Assembly (NCBI RefSeq): GCF_010646885.2
Contig: NZ_CP050700.1
Location: 3,188,501 to 3,252,500 of the forward strand
DNA: 64,000 bases
Direction of reading: 5' to 3'
From: Desulfopila sp. IMCC35008
Lineage (GTDB): Bacteria; Desulfobacterota; Desulfobulbia; Desulfobulbales; Desulfocapsaceae
This document shows, piece after piece, positions 7,591-18,669 of the stretch; position 1 is the stretch's first letter, and every line of letters starts with the position of its first letter. The notes under the pieces are model-generated. The model was not told the DNA's origin and did not search any database. It saw nothing but the letters and a program-made list of their open reading frames with translations. The position numbers were made by a program, and so were the translations under genes.

Positions 7591-10500
7591 CTAATACATC
7601 CATATTCTTAACATTGAGAGCAGTTTCTTGGTGTCAATGGGCTTGGAAAGATAATCGTTTGCCCCACACCGTAAACACTCCTCCCGGTCCGTATCCATCG
7701 CCTTGGCGGTTAGTGCGAGAATCGGAAGATCCTTGAACTCAGGCCTGCTTCTGATGGCCTTCATCGCCTCAAAACCGTCCATTACCGGCATCATTATATC
7801 CATGAGGACAATGTCCGGCACAGGCTCGCTCTCGAGTAGACCGAGTGCCTTTTGACCATTATCGGCAATGGATACCTCCACCCCCTTGCTCTTGAGAAAT
7901 TTACTCAGTGCAAAGGCATTTCGCATATCGTCATCAACAAGCAGAACCCTTTTGCCACTAATGCCGCTGTCCTTCTCCCTTATCTCCTGGATAATTTTCC
8001 TGTGAGATTCCGGCATCTCCTGTTCAACCCGGTGCATAAACAAGGCCGTTTCGTCTAATAGTCGGTCCATAGAACGTGCGTTTTTAAGGACGATACTCGA
8101 TGAATACTTCTGAAGTTTATCCGTTTCCTCCATGGTCAGGTCGCGACCGGTATAAATGATGACAGGTAACCGGCCAATGGAAGTGTCCCGCTCAATTTCA
8201 TCGAGCAGGGTGAAACCGGAGATATCAGGTAGTCCGAGGTCCAGGATCATACAGTCAAACATGTTTGCCCGAAGGAGTTCCATCGCCTGCTGTCCCGTCT
8301 CGGCTGTGGTTGCATGGATATCCCGGGTACTCATCAGCTTCAGGATGTTGTTGCGTAAATCTCTGTCATCTTCCACGACCAGAAGCTCCTTTACATCATT
8401 ATCAAGGACGTGCTCAATCTTCCCCAGAGCAGCCCGCAACCCATCAATACTGACGGGCTTTGTGAGATACCCGACCGCGCCCTTCTTCAACCCTTCCTGC
8501 GAATCGTCATAGGCGGACATTATATGTACGGGGATATGTCTGGTATCTGAATTGTTTTTCAACTCGCCAAGAACGGTCCAGCCGTCAATACCGGGCAGCC
8601 CGATATCCAGGATGATCGCCGTAGGTTGATATTCAATGGCATACTTCACCCCCTTTTCACCAGTCGGGGCAATAATGGACTCGTATCCGCTCTTCCTGAA
8701 AAAATTGGCCAGTATCGAGGAGAACTCTGGATCATCCTCAACTATCAGCATGCGTTTTTCCGACGGATTTATCTCTTTCACCTCCAGCTCAGGTGCCATT
8801 GCTGTAGGACTCTCGGGTCTCACTGGCGTGGCCGCATCGGTCTCTGGCGTGGTCTCCTCGGTTTTAGGGATCCTTTTTGCCGGAGCTGGTAATGGCACCT
8901 CGAAGGGTTCCGATCCACCCTCCACAACAGTCAGTATCTGAGGGATATAGAGGGTAAAGGTTGCTCCGTTATCTGTCTCACTCTCAACTGTAATTTCGCC
9001 CCCCAACAGGTCGGCAAGCTCCCTTGAGATGGAAAGTCCAAGGCCGGTACCGCCATGACGTCTGCTGATTGAGCCGTCAACCTGCCTGAACGCTTCGAAG
9101 ATCTGGTCCCGTTTATCGGCGGGAATACCCGGACCGGTGTCGGTTACCGATATACGTACTGTGTTCCCGGGGTCAAGGTCGACCCGGCTGATTTCACTTG
9201 CTGAATCCGGTCGGGTAATTTTCAGGGTAACACCCCCATGTTCAGTAAACTTAAAGGCATTGCCAAGCAGATTGCGTATTATCTGTTCCAGCCTGTACAC
9301 GTCTGTAATTATCGTATCGGGAAGATTATCGCCAATCTCTGTTTTAAAATCGAGCCCTTTCTCTTTAGCCAGATGATTAAACTCCATCTCAAAGTCGGCC
9401 TTGATAGTCGCTGGCCTGATGGCTGAAATGTTGAGTTCCACACGTCCCGCCTCGATTTTTGAGAGATCAAGGATATCGTTTATCAGATGGAGCAGCGTCT
9501 GTCCGCCTCTGTGGATAGATGCCGCCGACTCAATCTGGTCCTCACTGAGGTTCTTCTCATCGTTGTCAGCCAGCATTTTCGCCAACAGCAGGATTGAATT
9601 CAGAGGTGTCCTCAGCTCATGGGACATATTAGACAGGAACTCCGATTTGTATTTTGTCGCGAGCTCGAGTTGTCTCGCCTTCTCCTCTATCTCACGCTGC
9701 TTTTCTTGCAGATTTCGATTCTTTTCCTCGTTCACACTTTTTTGTTCCTCAAGCAGCTGGTTTTTCTCCTCCATTTCTTCATTACTGGTTTGCAGTTCTT
9801 CCTGCTGAAGCTGGAGCCTTGCTTCCGACTCCCTCAAGGTCTCGGTCTGCTCCTCGAGTTCCTGATTCGCTTTCTGCAATTCCTCCTGCTGGCTCTTCAA
9901 TCTCTCAGATTGCTTCCTCGTCTGCTCCAGGAGAACCTTTAACCGGTCGTTGGCAATAGTTCCATTGATGGCAACTCCAATAACGCTGTTGACCTGTTCG
10001 GCAAAAGTTAACAATCTGCTATCAACGGCAAAATCGCCTCCCAGCTCAATGACCCCCTGAACCTCCTCCTCATGAATCAGCGGGATAACAATGATAGTCC
10101 TCGGAATCGACTGCCCTAATGACGATTCTATCCAGACATAATCTTCAGGAACATCGGTAAAAAGAATCACCTTTTTCTCAAGTGCCGCCTGGCCCACCAG
10201 CCCCTCGCCGGCTTTAAACCTGTTTGCCAACCCCTTCCTGCTGCGATAGGCGTAGGAGGCCATGAGCTCAAAGACATTCTCAGCCTGCTCATCATCCTGG
10301 CATCTCGTAAAAATGGTCCCAACCTGCGCCTTTGTATAACCGGCAATATAAGTGATAACATTTTGACACATACTTCTCAGGTCATGCTCCCCGCTAACCT
10401 TTTCACTGAGGTGGGTCACTCCTGTTTTAAGCCAATCCTCATCCTCAGACCTCTGCGATGCTTCCTCAAGCGTCTTCAACATATGATTAAGGGAAGCAAC

Positions 10501-11805
10501 CAGATCGTCATCCCGGGATTGCGAGGAAAATCGGAAAGCATAATTTTTACTGCCAACGGCATCCTGCAAATCATCGAAAAGTTGCCTGAAACGGGACTCA
10601 CTTTCCTGTAGAGCTTTTCCGGAGTTGTTGACCTCCTCCAACATAGAATTGAACTCGCTGGTGAAAAATCCTATCTCATCGTTACTTTTCACTTCCGCGC
10701 GTACATCGGTATTGCCCCCGGCATATTGCTGTAGCACGCTGACCAGATTACTAATCGGGTTTGTGATAGTTTTCTGGGTCAACAGACCGAGTATTACGGT
10801 GGCCAGCAATCCCAGGCCGGCCACTGTGACTGAGATGAATAAGGTTCTCTTTACTCCTGCCATAATCTCTTCACCCTGTACAGTGACCACCAGGCAAAGG
10901 TTCAATCGATTTCGGTCAAAAATCCCGGATTCAAGTGAATCAACAAGTATCTCAAGCGGATAGTAGACGATATGTTCCACACGATTACCTGTTTTATATA
11001 CGCCGATATCACCGGCGACCTCACTCTTCATAATGTTGCGTAAAGACGGTTGGAACTGTTTTTGTTCCTCCGAAAGAGGCGTACCGGCGAAGGCAACACC
11101 GTCACCGGTTGCCACATCAACCACCTCAACCCGGCTCCTCGGAAAACCACTCTTTGTCAGTTCGCTATTGATCGAGGCAGTAATTTCACGTAACGTATCA
11201 GTACTCAGATAAGCCAGAAAATACCCATTCTGGTTTCCATCGGAATCAGCTGTCCTGAATTTATAGAGAAACGTCGGCCCAGCCTGATTTTCCTTCTCGT
11301 AAGGCGTGCCGGGGACGATAAAAACCGGAGTTCCCGGATTGTCTTTAAGGATCTTAATATTCCGCAGTCCCCTTCCTGACAGGGAGACTTTGTCACTGCC
11401 GTTCGCTCTTGCCCCCTCTCCCATTATCTGCCCCTGGTCATCGGCCAACAGAAGAAGCTGAAATTCTGGATTTTCCGCAAGCATTGTCGGAAAATGTTTC
11501 TCCATATCGTTTATCGCTTCAAATTCAATCGCCATCCCATACACGTCTTCCGCGATCCAGGAAGCGAAGGTGGCTGTCCCGCTTTTAAAGAAAAGTTCGC
11601 TTTGCTCAGCACCGTTGCTTCCGATCAAGGCTATTTGCCGGTGACTGCTCAAAAGAGCACTTTTTTTGGCGGGAAAGTAGGTAATAGCCACAATGACCAG
11701 CATAGGAATGATGGAAAACAGAAATCCTACAAGTATCTTGTATCGCAAACTCACTGAATACATGGTCTTAAAACCTCGTCTGGTTATTTCCTGCATGGTG
11801 ATCAA
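7591..11805 (-). CDS. Large membrane-bound hybrid histidine kinase with three receivers
   Basis: This is a kinase of about 1404 residues. TM1 is at about 24-44, followed by a periplasmic sensor of about 275 residues and TM2 at about 320-345. Next come a HAMP domain, a linker, a GAF domain (about 500-600), a long Gln/Glu-rich coiled coil (about 620-715), HisKA (MSHELRTPLNS, His near 729) and an ATPase domain ending in GTGLGLSIS. Three receivers follow at about 1015-1130, 1137-1250 and 1284-1400 (MLIVEDDPEF, LLVVEDDRDL, VLLVDDDMRN). The start is uncertain: TTG at 11805, ATG at 11796 and ATG at 11763 are all possible. The binding-protein gene 254 bp upstream could supply its ligand, and CheR/CheB lie downstream. 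The ligand is unknown. Confidence 0.9.
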   Translation of the reverse strand: MITMQEITRRGFKTMYSVSLRYKILVGFLFSIIPMLVIVAITYFPAKKSALLSSHRQIALIGSNGAEQSELFFKSGTATFASWIAEDVYGMAIEFEAINDMEKHFPTMLAENPEFQLLLLADDQGQIMGEGARANGSDKVSLSGRGLRNIKILKDNPGTPVFIVPGTPYEKENQAGPTFLYKFRTADSDGNQNGYFLAYLSTDTLREITASINSELTKSGFPRSRVEVVDVATGDGVAFAGTPLSEEQKQFQPSLRNIMKSEVAGDIGVYKTGNRVEHIVYYPLEILVDSLESGIFDRNRLNLCLVVTVQGEEIMAGVKRTLFISVTVAGLGLLATVILGLLTQKTITNPISNLVSVLQQYAGGNTDVRAEVKSNDEIGFFTSEFNSMLEEVNNSGKALQESESRFRQLFDDLQDAVGSKNYAFRFSSQSRDDDLVASLNHMLKTLEEASQRSEDEDWLKTGVTHLSEKVSGEHDLRSMCQNVITYIAGYTKAQVGTIFTRCQDDEQAENVFELMASYAYRSRKGLANRFKAGEGLVGQAALEKKVILFTDVPEDYVWIESSLGQSIPRTIIVIPLIHEEEVQGVIELGGDFAVDSRLLTFAEQVNSVIGVAINGTIANDRLKVLLEQTRKQSERLKSQQEELQKANQELEEQTETLRESEARLQLQQEELQTSNEEMEEKNQLLEEQKSVNEEKNRNLQEKQREIEEKARQLELATKYKSEFLSNMSHELRTPLNSILLLAKMLADNDEKNLSEDQIESAASIHRGGQTLLHLINDILDLSKIEAGRVELNISAIRPATIKADFEMEFNHLAKEKGLDFKTEIGDNLPDTIITDVYRLEQIIRNLLGNAFKFTEHGGVTLKITRPDSASEISRVDLDPGNTVRISVTDTGPGIPADKRDQIFEAFRQVDGSISRRHGGTGLGLSISRELADLLGGEITVESETDNGATFTLYIPQILTVVEGGSEPFEVPLPAPAKRIPKTEETTPETDAATPVRPESPTAMAPELEVKEINPSEKRMLIVEDDPEFSSILANFFRKSGYESIIAPTGEKGVKYAIEYQPTAIILDIGLPGIDGWTVLGELKNNSDTRHIPVHIMSAYDDSQEGLKKGAVGYLTKPVSIDGLRAALGKIEHVLDNDVKELLVVEDDRDLRNNILKLMSTRDIHATTAETGQQAMELLRANMFDCMILDLGLPDISGFTLLDEIERDTSIGRLPVIIYTGRDLTMEETDKLQKYSSSIVLKNARSMDRLLDETALFMHRVEQEMPESHRKIIQEIREKDSGISGKRVLLVDDDMRNAFALSKFLKSKGVEVSIADNGQKALGLLESEPVPDIVLMDIMMPVMDGFEAMKAIRSRPEFKDLPILALTAKAMDTDREECLRCGANDYLSKPIDTKKLLSMLRIWMY

Positions 11806-12059
11806 CTGCTCTTCCTGATTCCGGATTGTTCTCCAGGCTAACCCTAATGTCCCACCAGTTCAGGCGATGCTGACTTCAACGTTTTGGGCAACAGATCACA
11901 ATCTGCTATATTTACGTCTATAACACGGCTGAAGACCACTCAGCATGGGCTGGCCTTTGGTGAACAATCTGCATGATCTGGTAACTGACACGACTATACT
12001 AAGTGCCAGGCAATGCCCGGGTAAACCCAATTCGATACAAGGTTTATGGGAAATCCTGG

Positions 12060-13340
12060 CTACTCCAGCTGAAGGGGCCTGTCGGCCTTAACCCTGTCGC
12101 TGTTCCACTCCTCCCGCGTTCTGACAGCCTCTTCACCCGGCAGCAAATCGATAATCTCAAAATAGTCAAGCCTGTACTTGTCTTTCATCACTTCTGTGGC
12201 GGGTCGGCATTTGACCGCATAAACTGTCTGCACAGACTGGTGGTCAAACTCTCGCCAGGTCTGATCATCTTTCAGCCTCCGGTAGGTGTGTCCCTCCAGC
12301 TCACTGATGACGTCTTCGGAGCGGAGCGTACCGGCTCGCTCAACTGCAGCCTTGTATTCATAGAGGATGGTATACGCTGAGGCACCGGACGTACTCGGAT
12401 ATCTCCCGAATCGTTCCGTGAATTTTTCGACAAAGGACTGCCCCTCGGGATACTCATACTTATAAGGAACAATCCAGGTCCAAGGCAGCGTACCGATCAC
12501 TCCCTCCATAACCTTCGGGCCGCCGCTCTCGGCCATGCCCAGGGTGAGGTTAGGCACCACAATCTGCATCCTCGCCTTCAGTCCCTGGATGGTCGCCTGG
12601 CGGATTGCCGTACTCATGTCCTTACCAAACAGTACAAGAACCAGGACATCAGGATCGATTATTTTGGCAAACGAGATAACCTTTCGAAAATCCTTATCTG
12701 TTGCTCCTGGAAAAGGTGTCGTTATCCTCTTATGATCTTTACTGTTATCGGTACCAGTAAAATGACGCATCGATGCTTCAGTGGTATGTCCCCAGGTATA
12801 ATCTGCAGTTATGTAAAAATACTTGTTTTTGTCCGCCGGAAAGTGATCGTTGAGATAGGATGCCAGTGTTTTTGCCCCCATCCAGGAATTATAGCACTCC
12901 CTGAAAGTGTACTTGTTACCTTCAGCCCCGGTTGTTGCCGTGGAATAAGTAAGTGTGCCAAAAAATATGACTCCCTTCCGACGACAGACATCGGCAGCCG
13001 CAATGGCAACACTGCTCGCGGAACCGCCGAATACCATAGAAACATTCTCCTCTTCGATCATCTCCGTCACGTTCCGATAGGTCACATCGACCATTGATTG
13101 GGAATCACGGACAATCAGCTTCACCTTTTTACCCAGAATCCCTCCGGCGCCGTTTATCTCCTCTACAGCAAGAGTGGCGGCCCGCAGCTGATCGAGCCCC
13201 TGCACTTGGTAAGCACCAGTCTCCGGGTAATTAAGTCCGATATGGACCAAATCCTCAGCGTGGCATGGTATGGAAGCAAAACGAACCGCGAATAAAATCA
13301 TTATGAAGATGCAAGGAACCAATAAACTCTGTTGTCTCAT
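12060..13340 (-). CDS. ABC-type amide/urea/branched-chain substrate-binding protein
   Basis: This 426-residue periplasmic binding protein belongs to the Leu/Ile/Val-urea-amide (Peripla_BP_6, UrtA/AmiC-like) type. A signal peptide (about 1-28, ending PCHA) precedes a two-lobed fold with GLNYPETGAYQVQG, AVEEINGAGGILG and KVKLIVRDSQS. No ABC permease or ATPase gene is nearby. Its neighbour on the same strand is the large membrane hybrid kinase, so it may work as a ligand-loaded co-sensor rather than in transport (inference; such pairings are known for other binding-protein-dependent kinases). Start: ATG at 13340 with GAAGAG seven bases upstream. The ligand cannot be told from sequence. Confidence 0.85.
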   Translation of the reverse strand: MRQQSLLVPCIFIMILFAVRFASIPCHAEDLVHIGLNYPETGAYQVQGLDQLRAATLAVEEINGAGGILGKKVKLIVRDSQSMVDVTYRNVTEMIEEENVSMVFGGSASSVAIAAADVCRRKGVIFFGTLTYSTATTGAEGNKYTFRECYNSWMGAKTLASYLNDHFPADKNKYFYITADYTWGHTTEASMRHFTGTDNSKDHKRITTPFPGATDKDFRKVISFAKIIDPDVLVLVLFGKDMSTAIRQATIQGLKARMQIVVPNLTLGMAESGGPKVMEGVIGTLPWTWIVPYKYEYPEGQSFVEKFTERFGRYPSTSGASAYTILYEYKAAVERAGTLRSEDVISELEGHTYRRLKDDQTWREFDHQSVQTVYAVKCRPATEVMKDKYRLDYFEIIDLLPGEEAVRTREEWNSDRVKADRPLQLE

Positions 13341-13832
13341 GTAATGGCTCTTCCCAGAACCCGCTTTATTTAAAATGAAAATCGGGCACTTGCTGAAGGT
13401 TTTCTCTTAATCTCTTATAATTCCATTTACTTGAATTGTTAAATTCACATTCCCTTTTCACCTTTAGAATCTTTCTCATCGAAGTATATCATATGGTTAT
13501 GGGAAAATGAGCCCTGACACTATATTTTCCTGAAAAGATATAAAAAAAGGGACTGGTAACTGAGGGTTAACCCTTATTTTCACCAGTTCAAGCAATGCCA
13601 TAGGAACTGAATTTTAGTGAGCAGTATGTATGATGTGGTGAAGGTACTCGATTAATAGATGCCAGGAAAGACATGGATTATCATCAAATCGACACAATGG
13701 ATATGAGACGTTCGCGGTAGACAGTTTGCTGCCAAGACCTATGAAACGGAGGGGAAGATAAAAATAGCGGATATAACATACTCATCTTGACAGGCTGAAT
13801 ATGTAGTAACAATAGAGAATAGATATGAAAAG
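13341..13832. other. Intergenic region with a candidate terminator
   Basis: There is no protein-coding gene here that I can support. The region contains the candidate minus-strand terminator at 13542-13588 and should also hold the promoter of the binding-protein gene, although I found no clear -35/-10 pair. It is AT-rich around 13400-13550. Confidence 0.5.
13542..13588 (-). terminator. Candidate terminator of the cNMP-AAA-FeS gene
   Basis: ACTGGT (13552-13557) pairs with ACCAGT (13582-13587), and an inner perfect palindrome AGGGTTAACCCT lies at 13563-13574. On the minus strand the stem is followed by CCC and seven T. It lies about 245 bp after the stop codon of the upstream gene. Confidence 0.42.
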
Positions 13833-16466
13833 TTACACCATAAAGACGAAAAGGGCACCCATACCAACCAGGAAACTCATCGGAACGATAAGCGAACGAG
13901 GGTTGACTGGCCCATCGGTCTGGATACGGTCGATGATACGGTAGGTGGCATACATGGATGCGAGCAGTCCGCCCACAACCGAAAAGAGCTGCAGTACATA
14001 GGTACTGTCGTGGCTGAGGAGTCTGCTCCCCTGAAAATTGGCCTCGAATTCAAGAGACTGCTTGATAACAGGCACTATCCGCCAGGCGCCATCAACAAAC
14101 ATCTCAAAATGCACGGCAAGATAGCCACCGAGTATCAGGGGTATGAATCCATACCCCAGCATTGGCAGCAGGAATTCCTGATCCATCTTCGCACGCCAGG
14201 CCTGAACATGCACCATCAGGTAATATCCAGCCTGGAAAATAAGAATGAGGGCAAAGAAAATGAGAGTTGCCGATAACCAGACAGGGACTCCGACGCCATA
14301 ACCGGCAATTTTCTCCGTCAACGATAGAGAGATATCGCCAAATGTCTCATGGAGGGCAAAGGGGAAGAACATCGCCCCGAGGGCAACTATCAGGAAACTA
14401 TCCGCCCTCCGCGGGGTTTCAAGTGACCAGAGTTCCTGCGGTGCCAGCCTGAGGTTAAGATGAATAGAGCTGTTGGTGCAGTTCTTAATACAGTCGCCAC
14501 AGATTATACAATCTCTATTATTATCGACGAGATAAGGGTGACGAAACATAGGGCAGCCGCCCTTCACCTCGCCACCACCAAAACAACTATGCTCCTGGCA
14601 CCTGTTGAGGCAGACATGCCTGTTCGAGCGGAGCTCAAGCACCGAAGGCATTGAGAATATCGCATTCACCGCACCCAGTGGGCAGAGATAGCGGCACCAG
14701 GCGCGCCTGGAATAGAGCACACTGCAAATACAGGAACCGATACTCACAGCCAGAATTATCCAGGCGGTCAGGTACGGGTTTCGATAGGCATCCCAGACGA
14801 TCTCCACCCACATCACAGCAATACACAAGATGGCCATCAGCCAACCTGAATTACGTTTAATAAAGGCAGGGGTATTACGCTTTGGTTTAACCAGGTTCTG
14901 CAGATGTTTACCCGGCATTGCCAGGGTACAGACGGAACACCAGGTACGCGCCAGGAAAAAGAAGGAGAAAAACATAAGCGGCCAGCCAATGGACCAACTC
15001 ATAATGACACCGAAGTTTTTATCCGGTTCATTGGGACCGATAAAAAGGGCGAGTAAAGTGACCGCCAGTACGAAACCGACAAAGGCCTGGGGGATGCCGG
15101 GAAAATATTTACTGGTGAAAAACTTTTTCACCAGGGGGAACCGCAAAATGTTAAACTCCCATTTCCCTTCCGATTTAGGTAATCCGAGCATGATATGATC
15201 TGCAAGGATCTCATCTTTCATAGCCAGCATCACCGCTCTTCTCATTACCCCGGAAAGCTCGGTGAGGTTCCCCGGCCAATCGTAGTTCATCAGGTTGCCG
15301 AGGGTCTCCGGCGATACGGATTTAATGGACTTACCGAACTCCCTGTTAAAGCGATTCAGGTAATGTTCAATCAGGCGGGGGAGATCTCTTTTGCGTTCCC
15401 TGACCGACGGCACCCTGAAGGTCTGCAGACGGAACAGGTCCATCAATTCCGGTACAATTCTCTCTGAATTCTCCAGATGATCAAGATCAAAAACGGAGAT
15501 AAAACCGATCCTCGACTGCATACCGATGGGACGATCACTATCCACATGGGTATAGGTACTCGACTGGATGACCCGCACGATCTTGCGCTGCAGATCGTGG
15601 GGCATGAGTCGAATGTGCAGAAAAACAATGGTCCCGCCGCAGGCCCTCTCAAAGATGCCTGCCTGCCGTACCTGGGCATAGGGATAATTGGACTGCTCGG
15701 TACCAAACAGCATCTTCTCGAGCAGGATCGGGTCGTGCTCCCGCAGGTCTATCTCGACATATGGACCACCGCTTCGATCACTTTCAGCGTGTATCTGCCG
15801 GGCAATGATCTGTTTTCCGGTTCCTGATTCACCCGTCAGGATAAAAGGATCGTTGTTCTGCGAAAATTTTGAGATGACATTCTGCGCTTCCAGTGCCGTC
15901 CGAGACTCATTAATAATGTTCTTACGCCTCTTTTCGAGTCGACGCAGTTTTATCTGGGAGATATTTTTATCCTTGAACAGGATAACATCATCAATACTGG
16001 ACCGGTCCTGACTCCCCCCGGAGTTCGCACTCTCGGCCTGATCGAGCCAGGCGACACGCAATCTCTCGGAAAGTACAGCGACCAGCTGTTTATGGATCAG
16101 GGGATTACCAAGCAGGACCGAGCGAAAAATTCGTCTCTCATATGTGATCAGGACCAGATCAAAAAGTGCCTTGGCACTGACGGAACGTGTTTTTTTGGTG
16201 AGCAACCCCGTTTCACCCAGGTGCCCGCCCTGGGAGATACGCCCCACGACCTTGGAGCTGCCGTCCTCGCGCTCCATGATCAGCTCGACCTCCCCCTGGG
16301 CGATCACATAGAACGCCTCACTGACGTCCCCCTGGCGATACACATAGTCCCCTTCAGGGACTATCTGCACCCGGCAGGAGTCAGCAAACTTCTCAAGGTT
16401 GGCCTGACTGACCTCCTGAAACAAGAGCGAATGTTTCAGGTGATCTGCGATGAGATCTTTCTTCAT
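13833..16466 (-). CDS. cNMP-binding / degenerate sigma-54 AAA / FeS membrane fusion protein
   Basis: This 877-residue protein joins three modules. Residues of about 12-130 form a CRP-like cyclic-nucleotide-binding domain (GDVSEAFYVIAQGEVELIM). Residues of about 170-410 resemble a sigma-54-activator AAA domain with an intact Walker A (GESGTGKQ). However, the GAFTGA loop is replaced (SNYPYAQ) and Walker B reads GGTIVFLHI, lacking the catalytic Asp-Glu. From about 455 on it is a polytopic membrane protein of the NapH/CcoG kind with cysteine motifs WCSVC, WCRYLCPLG and CIICGDCIKNC. There is no DNA-binding HTH. It probably senses a nucleotide or redox state at the membrane and handles electrons, rather than activating sigma-54 RNA polymerase (inference). 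Start: ATG preceded by AAGGAAG. Confidence 0.85.
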   Translation of the reverse strand: MKKDLIADHLKHSLLFQEVSQANLEKFADSCRVQIVPEGDYVYRQGDVSEAFYVIAQGEVELIMEREDGSSKVVGRISQGGHLGETGLLTKKTRSVSAKALFDLVLITYERRIFRSVLLGNPLIHKQLVAVLSERLRVAWLDQAESANSGGSQDRSSIDDVILFKDKNISQIKLRRLEKRRKNIINESRTALEAQNVISKFSQNNDPFILTGESGTGKQIIARQIHAESDRSGGPYVEIDLREHDPILLEKMLFGTEQSNYPYAQVRQAGIFERACGGTIVFLHIRLMPHDLQRKIVRVIQSSTYTHVDSDRPIGMQSRIGFISVFDLDHLENSERIVPELMDLFRLQTFRVPSVRERKRDLPRLIEHYLNRFNREFGKSIKSVSPETLGNLMNYDWPGNLTELSGVMRRAVMLAMKDEILADHIMLGLPKSEGKWEFNILRFPLVKKFFTSKYFPGIPQAFVGFVLAVTLLALFIGPNEPDKNFGVIMSWSIGWPLMFFSFFFLARTWCSVCTLAMPGKHLQNLVKPKRNTPAFIKRNSGWLMAILCIAVMWVEIVWDAYRNPYLTAWIILAVSIGSCICSVLYSRRAWCRYLCPLGAVNAIFSMPSVLELRSNRHVCLNRCQEHSCFGGGEVKGGCPMFRHPYLVDNNRDCIICGDCIKNCTNSSIHLNLRLAPQELWSLETPRRADSFLIVALGAMFFPFALHETFGDISLSLTEKIAGYGVGVPVWLSATLIFFALILIFQAGYYLMVHVQAWRAKMDQEFLLPMLGYGFIPLILGGYLAVHFEMFVDGAWRIVPVIKQSLEFEANFQGSRLLSHDSTYVLQLFSVVGGLLASMYATYRIIDRIQTDGPVNPRSLIVPMSFLVGMGALFVFMV

Positions 16467-16549
16467 TACTTCCTTCAGACCGGCCAGGAATCCTCATCAA
16501 AAGATTCCTGGAAGGCAAACCGGAGAACGGTTAATAAGCCGTTTCTCCT

Positions 16550-17473
16550 TCAAACAAGATGAAGGTGTCTCTGCAACACTTCTGTCAACAAAGGTGCAAC
16601 CGAATACACACTTATAAGATCATCACTTTCCCGGCCCGGATAACTGTCAGAGCCAATCACCCGGGTTACCGGACTTTTTTGAAACTTCTCCATCGCCTCA
16701 CCTGCCAGAACCAGGTGCGTTGCCAATACGACCACATCGACAGCCCCTGCGTGCAGGCAGCGCTCCGCTGTCTGCAGGATTGAACCGCCGGTGCGGATCA
16801 TATCGTCGCAGATAACCGCGGTCTTGCCCCTCACCACGCTCGAAACCTGGCTGACAATCGTTTTATCTGTATCGTACCGGTCCTTATCAGCAGCTGTGTG
16901 CGGGCAATCGAGCAAGCTGGCCAGCCGGGCGACACGTTTGGAAAACCCGTAATCGGGTGACACCAATACAAAATCCGCCAACCCGAGACTGCTGATCTTG
17001 TCCACGACCAGGGTATCGGTCCAAACATGCTGGGTCCGAACCTCACCCGCATGGGCATGCATTATCGCTTCGGAATGAAGATCGACAAAGGCCACGAAAT
17101 CAGGGCGGGACCTGAAAATCTGCCTGGCTCGGGTAATTCCTTTCGGAATCTCAAAAGAGAAGGGTTTGGCCCTCTCCATGGTGGAGTACCCGAGATAGGG
17201 GATAATAACGTTGATGGAGGCCGCATTCCAGAACCGGCCGCCCTGGATCAGGTCGAGCAGTTCCTGGAAAGAGTTCTCATTATGGGTCGCCCCGATAATT
17301 ACCAGATCCTTTCCGGCAACAGCTTCCGGAAAAGCATGATAACACTCGCCATCGGCGAAGACCTTGGTCACCATCTCGCTAAAACCTATTCCGAGTTGGG
17401 CGGCAACTTTATATCCCAGCTTTCGGGATGCCCTGTTGGCCACGAGCATGAGCCCACTTGCAGCGGAATTCAT
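16550..17473 (-). CDS. Ribose-phosphate pyrophosphokinase (PRPP synthetase) family protein
   Basis: This 307-residue protein has the PRPP-synthetase architecture. An N-terminal half carries VFADGECYHAFPE and PYLGYSTMERAKP, and a C-terminal half has the PRPP loop VICDDMIRTGGSI. Canonical enzymes make PRPP from ribose-5-phosphate and ATP for nucleotide, histidine and tryptophan synthesis. Several signature positions deviate: PYxGYxRQDRK becomes PYLGYSTMERAKP, and the flexible KRR loop becomes DKDRYDTDKT. It may therefore be a divergent class or have changed regulation. It is 19 bp downstream of leuB on the same strand, and hisD, which needs PRPP-derived substrate upstream in its pathway, is close by. 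A paralogue elsewhere in the genome is likely. Confidence 0.8.
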   Translation of the reverse strand: MNSAASGLMLVANRASRKLGYKVAAQLGIGFSEMVTKVFADGECYHAFPEAVAGKDLVIIGATHNENSFQELLDLIQGGRFWNAASINVIIPYLGYSTMERAKPFSFEIPKGITRARQIFRSRPDFVAFVDLHSEAIMHAHAGEVRTQHVWTDTLVVDKISSLGLADFVLVSPDYGFSKRVARLASLLDCPHTAADKDRYDTDKTIVSQVSSVVRGKTAVICDDMIRTGGSILQTAERCLHAGAVDVVVLATHLVLAGEAMEKFQKSPVTRVIGSDSYPGRESDDLISVYSVAPLLTEVLQRHLHLV

Positions 17474-17491
17474 CGTTGTACTGACCTCTTT

Positions 17492-18628
<1,137 letters not shown>

Positions 18629-18669
18629 TTAATTTAACCCACTTGCAACTATACCAGCACAATACCGAT

